A DNA stretch of 64,000 nt from Sphingobacterium sp. ML3W (GTDB taxonomy: Bacteria > Bacteroidota > Bacteroidia > Sphingobacteriales > Sphingobacteriaceae): contig NZ_CP009278.1 in NCBI RefSeq assembly GCF_000747525.1, forward strand, positions 496,001 through 560,000, in the 5' to 3' direction. Both the position numbers and the translations under genes were made by a program. Every line of letters begins with the position of its first letter. The first letter of the stretch is position 1. Below, in pieces: positions 34,169 through 44,245 of the stretch. The notes beneath the pieces are model-generated. The model had not been told where the DNA came from and searched no databases. It saw nothing but the letters and a program-made list of their open reading frames with translations.

Positions 34169-37100
34169 CTAATTAGTCTTGTATTTTGGTAAGACGATAT
34201 AGAATGTCGTTCCATGTTCTTCTATGGACTCAAATTGTACGGTTCCACCCATTGCCTCAATAGTTTTCTTGACAAATACCAGTCCTAATCCAGTTCCAGA
34301 ACTTTTTGTTGTAAAATTAATCTCGAATATTTGTGCTCGCATATCTTGAGGTATACCAAGGCCATTATCTTTTATTTTAACGAGGTATGTTTCATTTACT
34401 CCATCCGATATACTAATATCTATCTTAATTCTTCTTTTACCGAAACCTGCTTCTATAGCATTCTTCAATAAATTATTAAACGTTCTTAATAATTGGTCGC
34501 GATCTGCCTCTACAAATAAGTAGGCATCATTCGTTAGGTTCGTTAACCTAATTTGAGCTTGTGGATTTTGAATATATACACCGATGGATTTATTCAGTTT
34601 TTCCAGTAGGTTTACTTTTTCATATTTGGTGTCAGGCAATTTTGCAAAGGCAGAAAACTCTTTCGCAATATGGGTAAGACTATTGATTTGTTCAATAAAA
34701 GATGCCGTAATTCGCTTAAAACGTTCCTCAAATTTGACATCATTGTCATGGTATGATTTTGTTAATTGCTGAATTCCAAGTTTCATTGGTGTCAAAGGGT
34801 TTTTGATTTCATGGGCTACCTGTTGTGCCATTTCACGCCAGGTGGACTCGCGTTCGTTATCTTTAATTTTATTTGCATAGTCCCCTAGTTTCAATATCAT
34901 AAGGTTATATTCCTTAATCAGTCCACCTATCTCATCATTTCGCTGCCAAAATAGAGGTTCATTTTGTTGGCCTAAATTAGTTTGAGCAAGTTTTTTACTA
35001 ATTAGATTTAATGGCTCGGTTATTTTGTTAGCAACAAATGCAGCATAAAAACCAAAACCGATAATGATCAGTGAATAGATATTGATTAATGTATTTAAAA
35101 GAAGATTCTTATTTAAGTTATCATCCCTTTGGGCATTAAAATTAGGAATACCTAAGTAAGCGATAGTTGCATAGTTCTCATCCCGAATTGTTGCATAGCT
35201 CGATTCATATTTAAAATCTCCGACACGTTCATCTTCAATAGTTTCAGATTTTTTCAAAAGTGATAACTTTCTAAATGCATTTGCATTCATAAAAGTAGAT
35301 AAGATGTTTAGATCATAAATTTTTGGTTGCGAGCTATAGAGTAAACGGCCTGATTTTGAGTAAAGTGAAAAGTCTTTGGAGAGTGATTCGGATAATAACT
35401 TTAGGTAATAAATGAGACGCTCTTCTCTTTCTTCAGCAGTAGCAGCAGTACTGACAATATTTTCTAATCTTTTGCTTATATCCATGACAGATTTCTCTCT
35501 TTCCAAAGTATTATTATAAGACAGTTGCATATTGATACTGATGAAAGATATAATACCCGATATCAATATGGCCAAAATGATAGAAGATATAAATAGCGTT
35601 TGGATTCTTGAACTATATTGGATGCTATTGACTAAATAAAGATAGTGATATTTTAAACTTCTAACTTTGAAAGATTTATTTTTTAATATTTTACAACCAT
35701 AAGCGATGATGGAATAGAAAGAAAAAAAGATAAAAATAACCAAGAAAAGAAATGATGCCGTCGCTAAGTATTCCCATGCTGTTTCTTTAGGATTACTCAC
35801 TAAAAATGTTGTATGACTATTGGGTCTATACATGACATGGAAATATTTATCATCAGTATCTAGATTGATGTATTCTCCTACCTTATTGGGATAAGCATTG
35901 TCATGGCTTGGATAGTTATATTTTCCATACTGAGTGATTAAATTTCCATCTTTAAATAAGCCAATTGAACTATTATTAAAAGACGCTACCTCAATGTTAT
36001 TTAATCTGGAATCAACTAATATCTCTGGATATGGTACACTATTATTAAAAGATCTATTTTTTAGATTAAGATATAGAGATACTGTATTTTGTTGATCGAT
36101 TGGAAGATTGATTATCGAAAAATACTCATGAGTCCCCAGTTCACTGTTTAATCTGTAAAAATTATTGCTGATTTTTAGTGAATTTTTTATTACCTTTTCT
36201 CTATACTCTTCAATTTTATTGTTTTTGTAACGTCCTAATTCCTTATTATTATGATAATAAAATCCCATGAATTCATACTTGGAAAGATATCCACTCAGAT
36301 ATTTTTGCTCAATATATTCATTTATGGTTTGTGTGTTGGTATTTGGTAAACTGATTTTAAATAGATGTTTTAGCTGCGCATCCTCTAAGATATCCTTTTC
36401 TATTTCAGTATACAGAGAAACAGCGTTGATATCATCCTCAGCCTCTAAATTACTTATGAAAAGCCTCATATTATCAAGCTTCTTCATTTTGTAGAAATGC
36501 CCATGATATATGGAAAAAATCACAGATAACAGGATGATAACGACGATGTGAGTAGCAAGTCTATATCGAGATTTTAATAACGAATTGAAAGATCTAATCA
36601 ATATAATCAACGCTAATAGGATATTTACTAAACCATTATTCTCTTTTAATAATGTACCTATTAGAATAAATAAAATGAGGCAACTAAGGTGAATATTGAT
36701 TAAAATGGTATCAGATATTTTCAATTTCCTGATTACAGAAGTGACTATATCAATATATAAAATGAGCGTAATTAAGCTTAAGCATAATATGAATAAGTCA
36801 ATCCAAGTAAACATGTTTAATTCCACCAATTTAGTGAAATCTACAGCAGTAGTTGTTGAATGTGTAATAAGAGTACCTAAAGTTCTATAAAGTACCGTAA
36901 AGAAGAAGTAAATACTCAGTATCGCGATTACCGTAAACACAATCTTTGGTACTTTATTTTTAATATACCTTTCTATACTGAACTTAACTTTGATACTATG
37001 TAGGAAAAGAATAAATAGAAAGCAGAATATTACGGTTATAAGTAGCCCCCAAATATTGGGAAACATATTATTGTAGGCATAATTTTTAGGGTTGAAGATA

Positions 37101-37912
37101 CTCAAATTAGCATGAATGCTGAGCCAATTGGAGTTAAGATCGATATACCGTAATATAACTAGAGAAGTTAGGTAAAGAATGACGCCAAGTATTGTCTTTC
37201 CTTTATTTACAAGATGTTTAGAAATACTATAGCTCAATGTAATAAAACATATTGCGGCCAATATCCAAGATAATGTTTGCAAGATGCTAAATATGTTCTG
37301 CACTTGCCCAGCTTTAAGCTTTATGGAAAATAGGTAGATTTTGTTTTTACTATAAATATTTTTAATGTTACCAATATCCTTATAATCGGCAATTTCGATG
37401 TTATTACTTTTGGAAATTAAAGGTGAGAACGCTTTTGTGAAATATTCATTATTGATGTTGAAATATTTTTTTATTGTAACATAGGCTAGTACAGTAGTGT
37501 TGCCGATCTCCTTTTTTTTAACGATAAATGTCCGATCGTTAGTAGTGATGTAATTGATTGTGTTTTTAAGACCACCATCGGTTAGCGGTACAAATATATT
37601 AGAACTCCAGAGAAGAAGCTCATGGTTTTTAAAAATAAAAAGTTTTATCCCTTCTTCTTTATCATATTTTTCTAATATGCGATAAGATTGGTCAGGATAT
37701 TTTTCGGCATTTTTAAAAGTTTTTAAAATAATTGGATCCGTGAATAAATGATCGATTAAATCTTCTTTTTCATGGATCTTTGACTCCAAGTTGGCTGTCT
37801 CGAAATTTAAAATGTCTTTATCCGATACAACATTCTGTAATGTAATAGCTGTAACGATAAAGCTTAACGTTAGCAGTATAAGTAAAAGTCTTATTTTCGA
37901 GGATACAGGCAC
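34169..37912 (-). CDS. Large multi-pass sensor histidine kinase (NtrY-like)
   Basis: At 1247 residues it is far longer than usual. Order: one membrane helix (8-27), an extracytoplasmic part (to about 205), about seven helices (208-470), another extracytoplasmic part (475-710), helices at about 716-738 and 773-795, a further sensor region (800-935), a helix (940-960), HAMP (about 962-1015), HisKA with phospho-acceptor H1034 in QQVAHEIKNPLTPMK, and an ATPase domain (N1151 in NLLKNAIEAG; DNGLGIP; GTGLGL). The HEIKNPLTP motif is typical of NtrY-type kinases. No response regulator lies beside it, so its partner is elsewhere. Confidence 0.9.
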   Translation of the reverse strand: MPVSSKIRLLLILLTLSFIVTAITLQNVVSDKDILNFETANLESKIHEKEDLIDHLFTDPIILKTFKNAEKYPDQSYRILEKYDKEEGIKLFIFKNHELLLWSSNIFVPLTDGGLKNTINYITTNDRTFIVKKKEIGNTTVLAYVTIKKYFNINNEYFTKAFSPLISKSNNIEIADYKDIGNIKNIYSKNKIYLFSIKLKAGQVQNIFSILQTLSWILAAICFITLSYSISKHLVNKGKTILGVILYLTSLVILRYIDLNSNWLSIHANLSIFNPKNYAYNNMFPNIWGLLITVIFCFLFILFLHSIKVKFSIERYIKNKVPKIVFTVIAILSIYFFFTVLYRTLGTLITHSTTTAVDFTKLVELNMFTWIDLFILCLSLITLILYIDIVTSVIRKLKISDTILINIHLSCLILFILIGTLLKENNGLVNILLALIILIRSFNSLLKSRYRLATHIVVIILLSVIFSIYHGHFYKMKKLDNMRLFISNLEAEDDINAVSLYTEIEKDILEDAQLKHLFKISLPNTNTQTINEYIEQKYLSGYLSKYEFMGFYYHNNKELGRYKNNKIEEYREKVIKNSLKISNNFYRLNSELGTHEYFSIINLPIDQQNTVSLYLNLKNRSFNNSVPYPEILVDSRLNNIEVASFNNSSIGLFKDGNLITQYGKYNYPSHDNAYPNKVGEYINLDTDDKYFHVMYRPNSHTTFLVSNPKETAWEYLATASFLFLVIFIFFSFYSIIAYGCKILKNKSFKVRSLKYHYLYLVNSIQYSSRIQTLFISSIILAILISGIISFISINMQLSYNNTLEREKSVMDISKRLENIVSTAATAEEREERLIYYLKLLSESLSKDFSLYSKSGRLLYSSQPKIYDLNILSTFMNANAFRKLSLLKKSETIEDERVGDFKYESSYATIRDENYATIAYLGIPNFNAQRDDNLNKNLLLNTLINIYSLIIIGFGFYAAFVANKITEPLNLISKKLAQTNLGQQNEPLFWQRNDEIGGLIKEYNLMILKLGDYANKIKDNERESTWREMAQQVAHEIKNPLTPMKLGIQQLTKSYHDNDVKFEERFKRITASFIEQINSLTHIAKEFSAFAKLPDTKYEKVNLLEKLNKSIGVYIQNPQAQIRLTNLTNDAYLFVEADRDQLLRTFNNLLKNAIEAGFGKRRIKIDISISDGVNETYLVKIKDNGLGIPQDMRAQIFEINFTTKSSGTGLGLVFVKKTIEAMGGTVQFESIEEHGTTFYIVLPKYKTN

Positions 37913-37954
37913 TTTATAATCTTTATTTTGACAGTGAATAGATATATAAATATA

Positions 37955-37989
37955 TAAAAAAAGTCCTTACAAAAAGATTGTAAGGACTT
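37955..37989 (-). terminator. Terminator of the sdhCAB operon
   Basis: AAGTCCTTACA (37961-37971) pairs with TGTAAGGACTT (37979-37989). Read on the - strand the stem is followed by a run of T residues (complement of the A-run at about 37956-37962). It lies just after the sdhB stop and before the histidine kinase start. Confidence 0.8.
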
Positions 37990-38008
37990 ATCTATAAAGT
38001 GATATTTT

Positions 38009-38782
38009 TTATCCGTGGATATCTTCCTCTTTGAATAATTTTGCACCTAAGTACTCACGATTCATACGAGCGATATTTGTTAATTTAATACCTTTAGGAC
38101 ATTCTGCTTCACAAGCACCAGTGTTAGTACAGTTACCAAAGCCTTCTGCATCCATTTGGTCAACCATCGCTTGAGCACGTTCATAACGCTCTGTTTGACC
38201 TTGTGGTAACAAAGCAAACTGAGATATCTTAGCAGAAACGAACAACATTGCCGATGCGTTTTTACATGCAGCAACGCAAGCACCACAGCCGATACAAGTA
38301 GCCGATTCGAAAGCCTCATCAGCAATACGTTTTGGTATCAAAATGTTATTAGCATCTTGTGCACCACCTGTGTTGACATTTGTATAACCACCTGCCTGTT
38401 GAATACGGTCAAATGATGTACGATCTACCGCTAAATCTTTTAAAACAGGGAAGGCTGCCGCTCTCCAAGGCTCAATAACAATTGTTTGTCCATCATGAAA
38501 TGAACGCATGTGCAATTGACACGTTGTGATGCCGTATTTAGGTCCGTGAGGACGTCCATTAATCACTAATGAACACATTCCACAGATTCCCTCGCGACAG
38601 TCGTGATCAAAGTAAATTGGATCTTCGCCTTTACGCGTCAATTCATCATTGACAATATCAAGCATTTCTAAGAATGACATATCATCAGCGATATCATTTG
38701 CTTGTACAGTTACGAATTGACCTTTAGATTTATCGTTTTTTTGACGCCAAACTTTTAGCGTTAAATTCATATGTGCACTCAT
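38009..38782 (-). CDS. sdhB: Succinate dehydrogenase/fumarate reductase iron-sulfur subunit
   Basis: A 257-residue electron-transfer subunit carrying three Fe-S clusters between the flavoprotein and the membrane anchor. The 2Fe-2S ligands are in [16 protein letters not shown] and TTCQLH, the 4Fe-4S ligands in [13 protein letters not shown], and the last cluster in [15 protein letters not shown]. The start gives [14 protein letters not shown]; the internal Met at position 5 is an alternative. Last gene of the sdhCAB operon, after a 50-base gap that contains a hairpin. Confidence 0.96.
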   Translation of the reverse strand: MSAHMNLTLKVWRQKNDKSKGQFVTVQANDIADDMSFLEMLDIVNDELTRKGEDPIYFDHDCREGICGMCSLVINGRPHGPKYGITTCQLHMRSFHDGQTIVIEPWRAAAFPVLKDLAVDRTSFDRIQQAGGYTNVNTGGAQDANNILIPKRIADEAFESATCIGCGACVAACKNASAMLFVSAKISQFALLPQGQTERYERAQAMVDQMDAEGFGNCTNTGACEAECPKGIKLTNIARMNREYLGAKLFKEEDIHG

Positions 38783-38804
38783 AATAATAATATTGAGTCT
38801 ATCA

Positions 38805-38826
38805 CTGACTACCCGCAGGTAGTCAG
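38805..38826 (-). promoter_or_regulatory. Hairpin in the sdhA-sdhB gap
   Basis: CTGACTACC (38805-38813) pairs with GGTAGTCAG (38818-38826) around a CGCA loop. It lies between the sdhA stop and the sdhB start in the mRNA and has no T-run. Possibly a processing or stability element that sets subunit ratios. Confidence 0.55.
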
Positions 38827-38832
38827 ATGATA

Positions 38833-40767
38833 TTATTTATAACTTCTTTGTGTTAATTTAACGTTTTCGAAAACTAACGCCTCTTTGTGAAGAACTTCTG
38901 GTTGGCTTTCACCTTTGAATTCCCAAGCAGAAACATAAGTAAACTCTTCGTCGATACGTAGCGCTTCACCTTCTGCCGTTTGCGACTCTAAGCGGAAGTG
39001 ACCTCCACAAGATTCTCTACGGTTCAATGCATCATCAACCATCAATTCACCTAATTCGATGAAATCTGCAACACGACCAGCTTTTTCAAGGGACATGTTT
39101 AATTCCTCATTTTCACCTAAAACTTTTGCGTTCGACCAGAACTCTTTTTTCAAGTTTTGAATCAATCCTTTAGCTTTCGTTAAACCTATTTCAGTACGAG
39201 CCATACCACAGTATTCCCACATGATCAAGCCCAATTCTTTATGGATATCATCTACCGTTTTAGTACCATTCAAAGCTAATAAAGCATTGATTCTTATTTC
39301 AACCTCTTTACGAGTAGCTTCAAAAGCAGGATGGTTTTTATCAACAGGAGCAAATGAACCTAAATTAGCCAAATAATCTCCAACAGTATAAGGGATAACA
39401 AAGTAACCATCAGATAACCCTTGCATCAACGCAGAAGCACCTAAACGGTTCGCTCCGTGATCAGAGAAATTACATTCTCCTAATGCATATAATCCAGGTA
39501 CTGTTGTCATTAAATTGTAATCAACCCATACACCACCCATTGTATAGTGAACAGCAGGGTAGATACGCATTGGTTGCTTGTAAGGATTCTCGTCTGTAAT
39601 TTGGTAATACATATCAAACAAGTTACCGTATTTTTCACGTACAGCATCTTCACCTAAACGACCGATAGCGTCTGCGAAGTCCAAGAATACAGCAACACCG
39701 GTTTTACCAACACCACGTTTATCATCTACCGCTTCTTTAGCATTACGAGAAGCAACGTCACGAGGTACCAAGTTACCAAATGATGGATATTTACGTTCTA
39801 AGAAGTAATCTCTATCATCTTCTTTAATATCAACAGCCTTTAATTCTCCTTTTTGTAATTTCTGTGCTAACTCAACTGTTTTCGGAACCCAAACACGACC
39901 GTCATTACGCAATGATTCTGACATCAAGGTTAATTTCGACTGGTGATCTCCGGTAACTGGAATACAAGTAGGGTGAATTTGTGTATAACAGGGGTTAGCA
40001 AATAAAGCACCACGTTTGTGAGCTCTCCATGCAGCTGTTACATTACAACCCATTGCATTTGTTGAAAGGAAAAATACGTTACCATATCCACCTGTACATA
40101 GCAATACGGCATGACCTTCGTGAGATTCGATTTTACCGGTAACTAAGTCACGAGTCACGATACCACGAGCCTGACCATCAATTTTAACAAGGTCAAGCAT
40201 CTCATGACGTGTGTATGATTTTACTTTACCTTTATGGATTTGACGGTTTAATGCTGAATACGCACCTAACAATAATTGTTGTCCAGTTTGTCCACGTGCA
40301 TAGAAAGTACGAGATACTTGAGCACCACCAAATGAACGGTTATCTAATAAACCGCCATATTCGCGAGCAAAAGGAACTCCTTGAGCAACACACTGATCGA
40401 TAATGTTATTCGACACCTCAGCTAAACGATATACGTTTGCTTCACGTGCACGATAATCACCACCTTTAATTGTATCATAGAATAAACGATAAACCGAATC
40501 ACCGTCATTTTGATAATCTTTTGCAGCATTAATACCACCTTGTGCAGCGATTGAGTGCGCACGACGAGGTGAATCTTGATAACAGAAAGTCTTTACATTG
40601 TAACCTAATTCTGCTAAAGATGCAGCTGCTGAAGCTCCCGCTAATCCTGTACCAACAACGATAATTGTAAATTTACGTTTGTTAGCAGGGTTAACCAGCT
40701 TCATTTCAAATTTATGTTTTGACCATTTCTGGGCCAATGGACCCGCTGGTACTTTTGAATCTAACAT
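38833..40767 (-). CDS. sdhA: Succinate dehydrogenase/fumarate reductase flavoprotein subunit
   Basis: A 644-residue FAD enzyme oxidising succinate to fumarate. The FAD-binding start is [20 protein letters not shown] (about residues 35-54), followed by the FAD-attachment region [21 protein letters not shown] (around HSIAAQGG). The active-site segment is HPTCIP and the base [11 protein letters not shown]. It is the longer type found with the two-haem cytochrome b anchor. Second gene of sdhCAB. Confidence 0.97.
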   Translation of the reverse strand: MLDSKVPAGPLAQKWSKHKFEMKLVNPANKRKFTIIVVGTGLAGASAAASLAELGYNVKTFCYQDSPRRAHSIAAQGGINAAKDYQNDGDSVYRLFYDTIKGGDYRAREANVYRLAEVSNNIIDQCVAQGVPFAREYGGLLDNRSFGGAQVSRTFYARGQTGQQLLLGAYSALNRQIHKGKVKSYTRHEMLDLVKIDGQARGIVTRDLVTGKIESHEGHAVLLCTGGYGNVFFLSTNAMGCNVTAAWRAHKRGALFANPCYTQIHPTCIPVTGDHQSKLTLMSESLRNDGRVWVPKTVELAQKLQKGELKAVDIKEDDRDYFLERKYPSFGNLVPRDVASRNAKEAVDDKRGVGKTGVAVFLDFADAIGRLGEDAVREKYGNLFDMYYQITDENPYKQPMRIYPAVHYTMGGVWVDYNLMTTVPGLYALGECNFSDHGANRLGASALMQGLSDGYFVIPYTVGDYLANLGSFAPVDKNHPAFEATRKEVEIRINALLALNGTKTVDDIHKELGLIMWEYCGMARTEIGLTKAKGLIQNLKKEFWSNAKVLGENEELNMSLEKAGRVADFIELGELMVDDALNRRESCGGHFRLESQTAEGEALRIDEEFTYVSAWEFKGESQPEVLHKEALVFENVKLTQRSYK

Positions 40768-40789
40768 ATCTTATATTTTATTTATTAGA

Positions 40790-40812
40790 TAGGGTATAGC
40801 ACCGCTATCCTA
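40790..40812 (-). promoter_or_regulatory. Hairpin in the sdhC-sdhA gap
   Basis: TAGG and ATAGC on the left (40790-40800, interrupted by a two-base bulge) pair with GCTAT and CCTA on the right (40804-40812) around a short loop. It lies between the sdhC stop and the sdhA start, the counterpart of the hairpin in the next gap. Confidence 0.45.
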
Positions 40813-40820
40813 AAATATTG

Positions 40821-41591
40821 TTAACGGAAATAGAAATATAATGGCATCGCTGCAAAAAGAATTGGAACAATAACTCCAAATACCCATACACCAATAAATT
40901 GAACCAATCCAATGTATCTTTTGTGATTGAATCCAACGGTCTGAAAAGCAGACTGAAAACCATGAATTAAGTGAAATGCTAAAGCAGCCATTGCGATTAC
41001 ATATAATGCTACTAATGCAACATTTTTAAACGCATAGTCAACTTGCTTGTACAAGTCACGTGCTTTTATAACTTCAACACCATTTTCGACAATTACAGAG
41101 TAATCATGAAAATCTGAAGCTTGGATTTCTTGATGTGTCGTAACTCCTGTCGATAAATCTGTACGATATTCGATGTAAGGTGTTTGGTCATTATGGTACT
41201 TCCACCAAAAATTTGACATGTGCGTCGCCAAGAATACCAAGATAATAGTACCTAAAATACCCATGTTGCGTGAGTTCCATTTGCTGTTAGCACTTCCATC
41301 ATAAGATGCATATCCAATAGGACGTGCAGCCTTATTTTTTAATGAAATCACGATTGCATAAATCACGTGAATGATCACGGAAGCATACAATAAATAAGAC
41401 ACCACCTTAATAGGTGTAAAATGCGTCATGAAATAGGCGTACTGGTTGAACGCTAAACCCGCGTCATCTTTAAATAACTGCAAGTTTCCAATCAAGTGAA
41501 CTATTAGGAACGTACATAAGAAAAGTCCCGTTAAGCTCATGATTAGCTTCTTCCCTATAGAAGAACTTAAAACTGGCTTTGATTTACTCAT
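40821..41591 (-). CDS. sdhC: Succinate dehydrogenase cytochrome b subunit (two-haem type)
   Basis: A 256-residue membrane anchor with five helices that carries two haems b and the menaquinone site. Helix 1 includes SLTGLFLCTFLIVHLIGNLQ (His ligand in VHLIGN); further histidines occur in THFTPIKV, ATHMSNFWWKYH and FHLIHGFQSAFQ. A single large anchor instead of separate SdhC and SdhD is typical of Bacteroidota and epsilon-proteobacterial B-type enzymes, which link succinate oxidation or fumarate reduction to menaquinone. First gene of the operon, with a TAAATTTG box upstream. Confidence 0.93.
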   Translation of the reverse strand: MSKSKPVLSSSIGKKLIMSLTGLFLCTFLIVHLIGNLQLFKDDAGLAFNQYAYFMTHFTPIKVVSYLLYASVIIHVIYAIVISLKNKAARPIGYASYDGSANSKWNSRNMGILGTIILVFLATHMSNFWWKYHNDQTPYIEYRTDLSTGVTTHQEIQASDFHDYSVIVENGVEVIKARDLYKQVDYAFKNVALVALYVIAMAALAFHLIHGFQSAFQTVGFNHKRYIGLVQFIGVWVFGVIVPILFAAMPLYFYFR

Positions 41592-41618
41592 TATCCTTTG
41601 TAATTTAATTTAATTAGG

Positions 41619-41626
41619 CAAATTTA
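41619..41626 (-). promoter_or_regulatory. Candidate -7 box of the sdhCAB operon
   Basis: Reads TAAATTTG on the - strand, matching TAnnTTTG, 28 bases upstream of the sdhC start. The nearest possible -33 TTG (41649-41651) is 22 bases away. Confidence 0.42.
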
Positions 41627-41699
41627 CCATTTGATATTAAATATGATACAATTTTGACATGAAAAGAAGTAATTTAGAACTATTCTAAATCGTAAACTA

Positions 41700-41734
41700 A
41701 AAAGGCTCGTTATTTTTTTAATAACGAGCCTTTT
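41700..41734 (-). terminator. Terminator of the outer-membrane barrel gene
   Basis: AAAAGGCTCGTTATT (41700-41714) pairs with AATAACGAGCCTTTT (41720-41734) around a five-base T loop. On the - strand T residues follow the stem. It lies 20 bases after the stop of the barrel gene at 41754. Confidence 0.8.
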
Positions 41735-41753
41735 ATAATTAGTCTGGAATGGG

Positions 41754-42356
41754 TTATATGCTAAATAGTCGGTATCCCAATCCGATGCTCCACATATTGA
41801 TTTTTGTCTTTTCAGTGGTGCCTTTTTGGATATTATTTAAGCCTAGTTCATAGCGTAAATCAACACGTAGACTAGAAACATCAACACCCGCTCCAAAAGC
41901 CCAAGAAGTTGAATTCTTTTTGTAATTCGAAGCCTGTAAGTGGGCGCCTATATTTTTATCCTGTTTCTCGTCAACTACAAATGAAAAAACGGGTCCCGTA
42001 TTAATTCTAGCTCCGATTGGACCTAAACCAAAACGTTTGCCTAATAATACTGGAATGTCAACAGATGTAAATTTTACATCAGTACTTTCCCCTCCGTCTG
42101 TCGTTGAGACAACTTTTGTATTTTTACCAGTAATGTAAATTTCAGGTTGTACATGAAATCCTAAGACTCCAACACGACCATACAATCCAGCTTGATAGCC
42201 GGTTTTATTATCTGAGTTGAAATATTTTCCATCATTTTTCAATTGCGTAAAATTAAGGGCTCCTTTTAAACCAACTTCGACACCTGGTAGTAATTGGGCA
42301 TTAGCGGTAGCAACACTACCACAAATGAATAGCAATGCAGGTAAAATTTTCTTCAT
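41754..42356 (-). CDS. Outer-membrane beta-barrel protein (PorT-like)
   Basis: A 200-residue protein with a signal peptide (MKKILPALLFICGSVATANA, cleavage before QLLPG) and repeating amphipathic beta strands such as VEVGLKGALNFTQL, YQAGLYGRVGVLGFHVQPEIYI and INMWSIGLGYRLFSI, read here in parts. This matches small eight-stranded barrels of the PorT/OmpW-like outer-membrane family in Bacteroidota. The terminal aromatic and Ile residues suit BAM insertion. Role unknown; monocistronic with its own terminator. Confidence 0.82.
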   Translation of the reverse strand: MKKILPALLFICGSVATANAQLLPGVEVGLKGALNFTQLKNDGKYFNSDNKTGYQAGLYGRVGVLGFHVQPEIYITGKNTKVVSTTDGGESTDVKFTSVDIPVLLGKRFGLGPIGARINTGPVFSFVVDEKQDKNIGAHLQASNYKKNSTSWAFGAGVDVSSLRVDLRYELGLNNIQKGTTEKTKINMWSIGLGYRLFSI

Positions 42357-42438
42357 AACTTTATTTTCTATTTAAATTGTATCTTTAACTGAACTTTTAG
42401 TAAGTTGTAAAAATATATACAAATTTTATACCTAAAAA

Positions 42439-42654
42439 ATGTTAATGCTCAAAATAACACAATCTGATTGGATTACGGCAAAAGAAAAAATAAAAAGAAA
42501 ATATAACCATCTTACTGATTTAGACTTGCATTTCGATGAAAATCAAGAAGAAATATTGATAAATCATTTAATGAATCGTCTAAATAGAGATCGTGAATAT
42601 GTCGTATTTACTCTATCTAAATCATTAAGTAATATAGCAAGTAATCAGTTATAA
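42439..42654 (+). CDS. Small CsbD-like stress protein (tentative)
   Basis: A 71-residue helical protein. The pattern KITQSDWITAKEKIKRKYNHLTDLDL, read as DWITAKEKIKRKY and LTDLDL, resembles the W-x-K-x-K-KYxxLTD arrangement of CsbD-type small general-stress proteins. The second half (LINHLMNRLNRDREYVVFTL) is also helical. The third codon is an alternative ATG. Its stop shares a base with the csaA start, so they are probably co-translated. Family call is moderate. Confidence 0.6.
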   Translation: MLMLKITQSDWITAKEKIKRKYNHLTDLDLHFDENQEEILINHLMNRLNRDREYVVFTLSKSLSNIASNQL

Positions 42655-42992
42655 TGGAAGATATATCTTGGACAGATTTTGAGAAAGTTGATCTGCGTGT
42701 TGGGACTATCCAACAAGTAAAAGATTTTCCAAAAGCACGAAAGCCAGCGTATCAATTGACTGTTGATTTTGGGCCGGTTTTAGGAATCAAACAAAGTAGT
42801 GCACAGATTACAGTGCATTATACCAAAGAAGAGTTACTAGGAAAACAAGTTGTTGCAGTTGTTAATTTTCCGACGAAACAAATTGGAAACTTCTTCTCAG
42901 AATGCTTGATTACAGGATTTGCTGATGAGAATGGAGATATTATATTGACTACCGTGGAAAAGAAAGTGCCGAATGGCGCGAAATTAATGTAA
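42654..42992 (+). CDS. csaA: CsaA tRNA-binding / export chaperone protein
   Basis: A 112-residue OB-fold protein of the EMAP II-like tRNA-binding family. FEKVDLRVGTIQQVKDFPKARKPAYQL (read as DLRVGTIQQV and ARKPAYQL), FGPVLGIKQSSAQIT and VVAVVNFPTKQIGNFFSECL match CsaA closely. In Bacillus CsaA has secretion-related chaperone activity. The start overlaps the preceding small gene by one base and tadA begins one base after its stop. Confidence 0.93.
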   Translation: MEDISWTDFEKVDLRVGTIQQVKDFPKARKPAYQLTVDFGPVLGIKQSSAQITVHYTKEELLGKQVVAVVNFPTKQIGNFFSECLITGFADENGDIILTTVEKKVPNGAKLM

Positions 42993-42993
42993 C

Positions 42994-43461
42994 ATGCGAT
43001 ATATCGATTTTGAAGGAACATCTGTGGACAACGCAGATGAATTTTTTATGCAGCAGGCTTTAAAAGAAGCGCAGTTAGCACTTGCAGAGGGAGAAGTTCC
43101 AATTGGTGCTGTAATAGTACATAAAGGAAATATTATAGGCAGAGGTCATAATCTAACGCAACGATTGAATGATGTAACTGCACATGCTGAAATGCAGGCA
43201 TTTACAGCAGCAGCTAATCATTTAGGAGGAAAGTATTTGGTGGATTGCACCTTATATGTGACAGTTGAACCATGCGTGATGTGTGCTGGGGCTGCTTATT
43301 GGACCCATATTACACGTATCGTTTATGGTGCGAAAGATGATAAACGGGGCTATTCACAATTCCATGATAAAATCTTACACCCAAAAACAATTGTGGAGTC
43401 AGGTAAATTAGGCGAAGAATGCGCAGAGCTCGTTAAATCATTTTTTCGTCAAAAACGATAG
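42994..43461 (+). CDS. tadA: tRNA-specific adenosine deaminase
   Basis: A 155-residue zinc deaminase expected to convert the wobble A34 of tRNA-Arg(ACG) to inosine. The zinc site is HAEMQAF (His, catalytic Glu) and EPCVMCAGAAYW (two Cys). The N-terminal part includes ALAEGEVPIGAVIV and the C-terminal YGAKDDKRG. About twelve residues precede the usual start region (DEFFMQQALKEA), so a later start is conceivable. Follows csaA by one base in a three-gene set. Confidence 0.9.
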   Translation: MRYIDFEGTSVDNADEFFMQQALKEAQLALAEGEVPIGAVIVHKGNIIGRGHNLTQRLNDVTAHAEMQAFTAAANHLGGKYLVDCTLYVTVEPCVMCAGAAYWTHITRIVYGAKDDKRGYSQFHDKILHPKTIVESGKLGEECAELVKSFFRQKR

Positions 43462-43513
43462 GGTAGCGCTCATTATTTCATCCATAAATCAAACATAAAA
43501 GTATATTAAACGT

Positions 43514-43521
43514 TATATTTG
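43514..43521 (+). promoter_or_regulatory. Candidate -7 box of sodA
   Basis: TATATTTG matches TAnnTTTG, 42 bases upstream of the sodA start. No clear TTG at the -33 distance. Confidence 0.42.
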
Positions 43522-43562
43522 TATTGTAATAATCTTTTTAATAAACACAAAAATAAATAATT

Positions 43563-44171
43563 ATGGCATTTGTATTAGAGGCGCTACCATACTCGGCAGA
43601 CGCATTGGAACCACATATTGATAAGGCTACTATGGAAATTCACCATGATAGACATCATCAAGCATACGTAGATAACTTAAATAAAGCAATTGCTGGTACA
43701 GACGCAGAAAATTTGTCTTTAGAAGATATCATAAAAAATATCAGTAAGTATCCTGCAGCAGTACGTAATAACGGCGGTGGACATTATAATCATAAACTTT
43801 TCTGGACGGTGTTAGGTCCAAATGCTGGTGGAGAGCCAACAGGCGAATTAGCAACTGCAATCAATGAAAATTTTGGTTCTTTCGCAGAATTGAAAACACA
43901 ATTGCAAAATGCTGGTGCAACACGTTTCGGTTCTGGTTGGTCTTGGTTAATTGTAAACGCGGAAGGTAAATTACAAGTAACTTCAACTCCAAATCAAGAC
44001 AATCCTTTGATGGATGTTGCAGAAGTAAAGGGTACACCAATTTTGGGTATTGATGTTTGGGAACATGCATACTACTTAAAATTCCAAAATAAGCGTCCAG
44101 CTTACTTAGAAGAAATCTTCAATGTAATCAATTGGGATGCAGTAGCAAAAAATTATGCTGCAGCTAAATAA
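43563..44171 (+). CDS. sodA: Superoxide dismutase, Fe/Mn type
   Basis: A 202-residue cytosolic enzyme removing superoxide. Metal ligands are visible: His in [16 protein letters not shown] (first His about residue 27), His in [11 protein letters not shown], and Asp and His in [17 protein letters not shown]. Which metal is used cannot be read from the sequence. The gene has its own -7 box and a palindromic terminator, so it is probably a single-gene unit, followed by msrA, another oxidative-damage gene. Confidence 0.95.
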   Translation: MAFVLEALPYSADALEPHIDKATMEIHHDRHHQAYVDNLNKAIAGTDAENLSLEDIIKNISKYPAAVRNNGGGHYNHKLFWTVLGPNAGGEPTGELATAINENFGSFAELKTQLQNAGATRFGSGWSWLIVNAEGKLQVTSTPNQDNPLMDVAEVKGTPILGIDVWEHAYYLKFQNKRPAYLEEIFNVINWDAVAKNYAAAK

Positions 44172-44198
44172 TATTTAGGAATCAGTATCGATAGCATT

Positions 44199-44232
44199 AA
44201 GCGGTAAAATGATATCATTTTACCGCTTTTTA
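44199..44232 (+). terminator. Terminator of sodA
   Basis: A 30-base perfect palindrome (44199-44228; left half AAGCGGTAAAATGAT) followed by T residues to 44232. It lies 27 bases after the sodA stop and 14 bases before msrA. Confidence 0.82.
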
Positions 44233-44245
44233 ATTTCAGGATATT

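Noticed and set aside
34584..36890. Several 60-75 codon + strand frames inside the histidine kinase
   Set aside because: They are antisense shadows of one long continuous gene with clear kinase domains.
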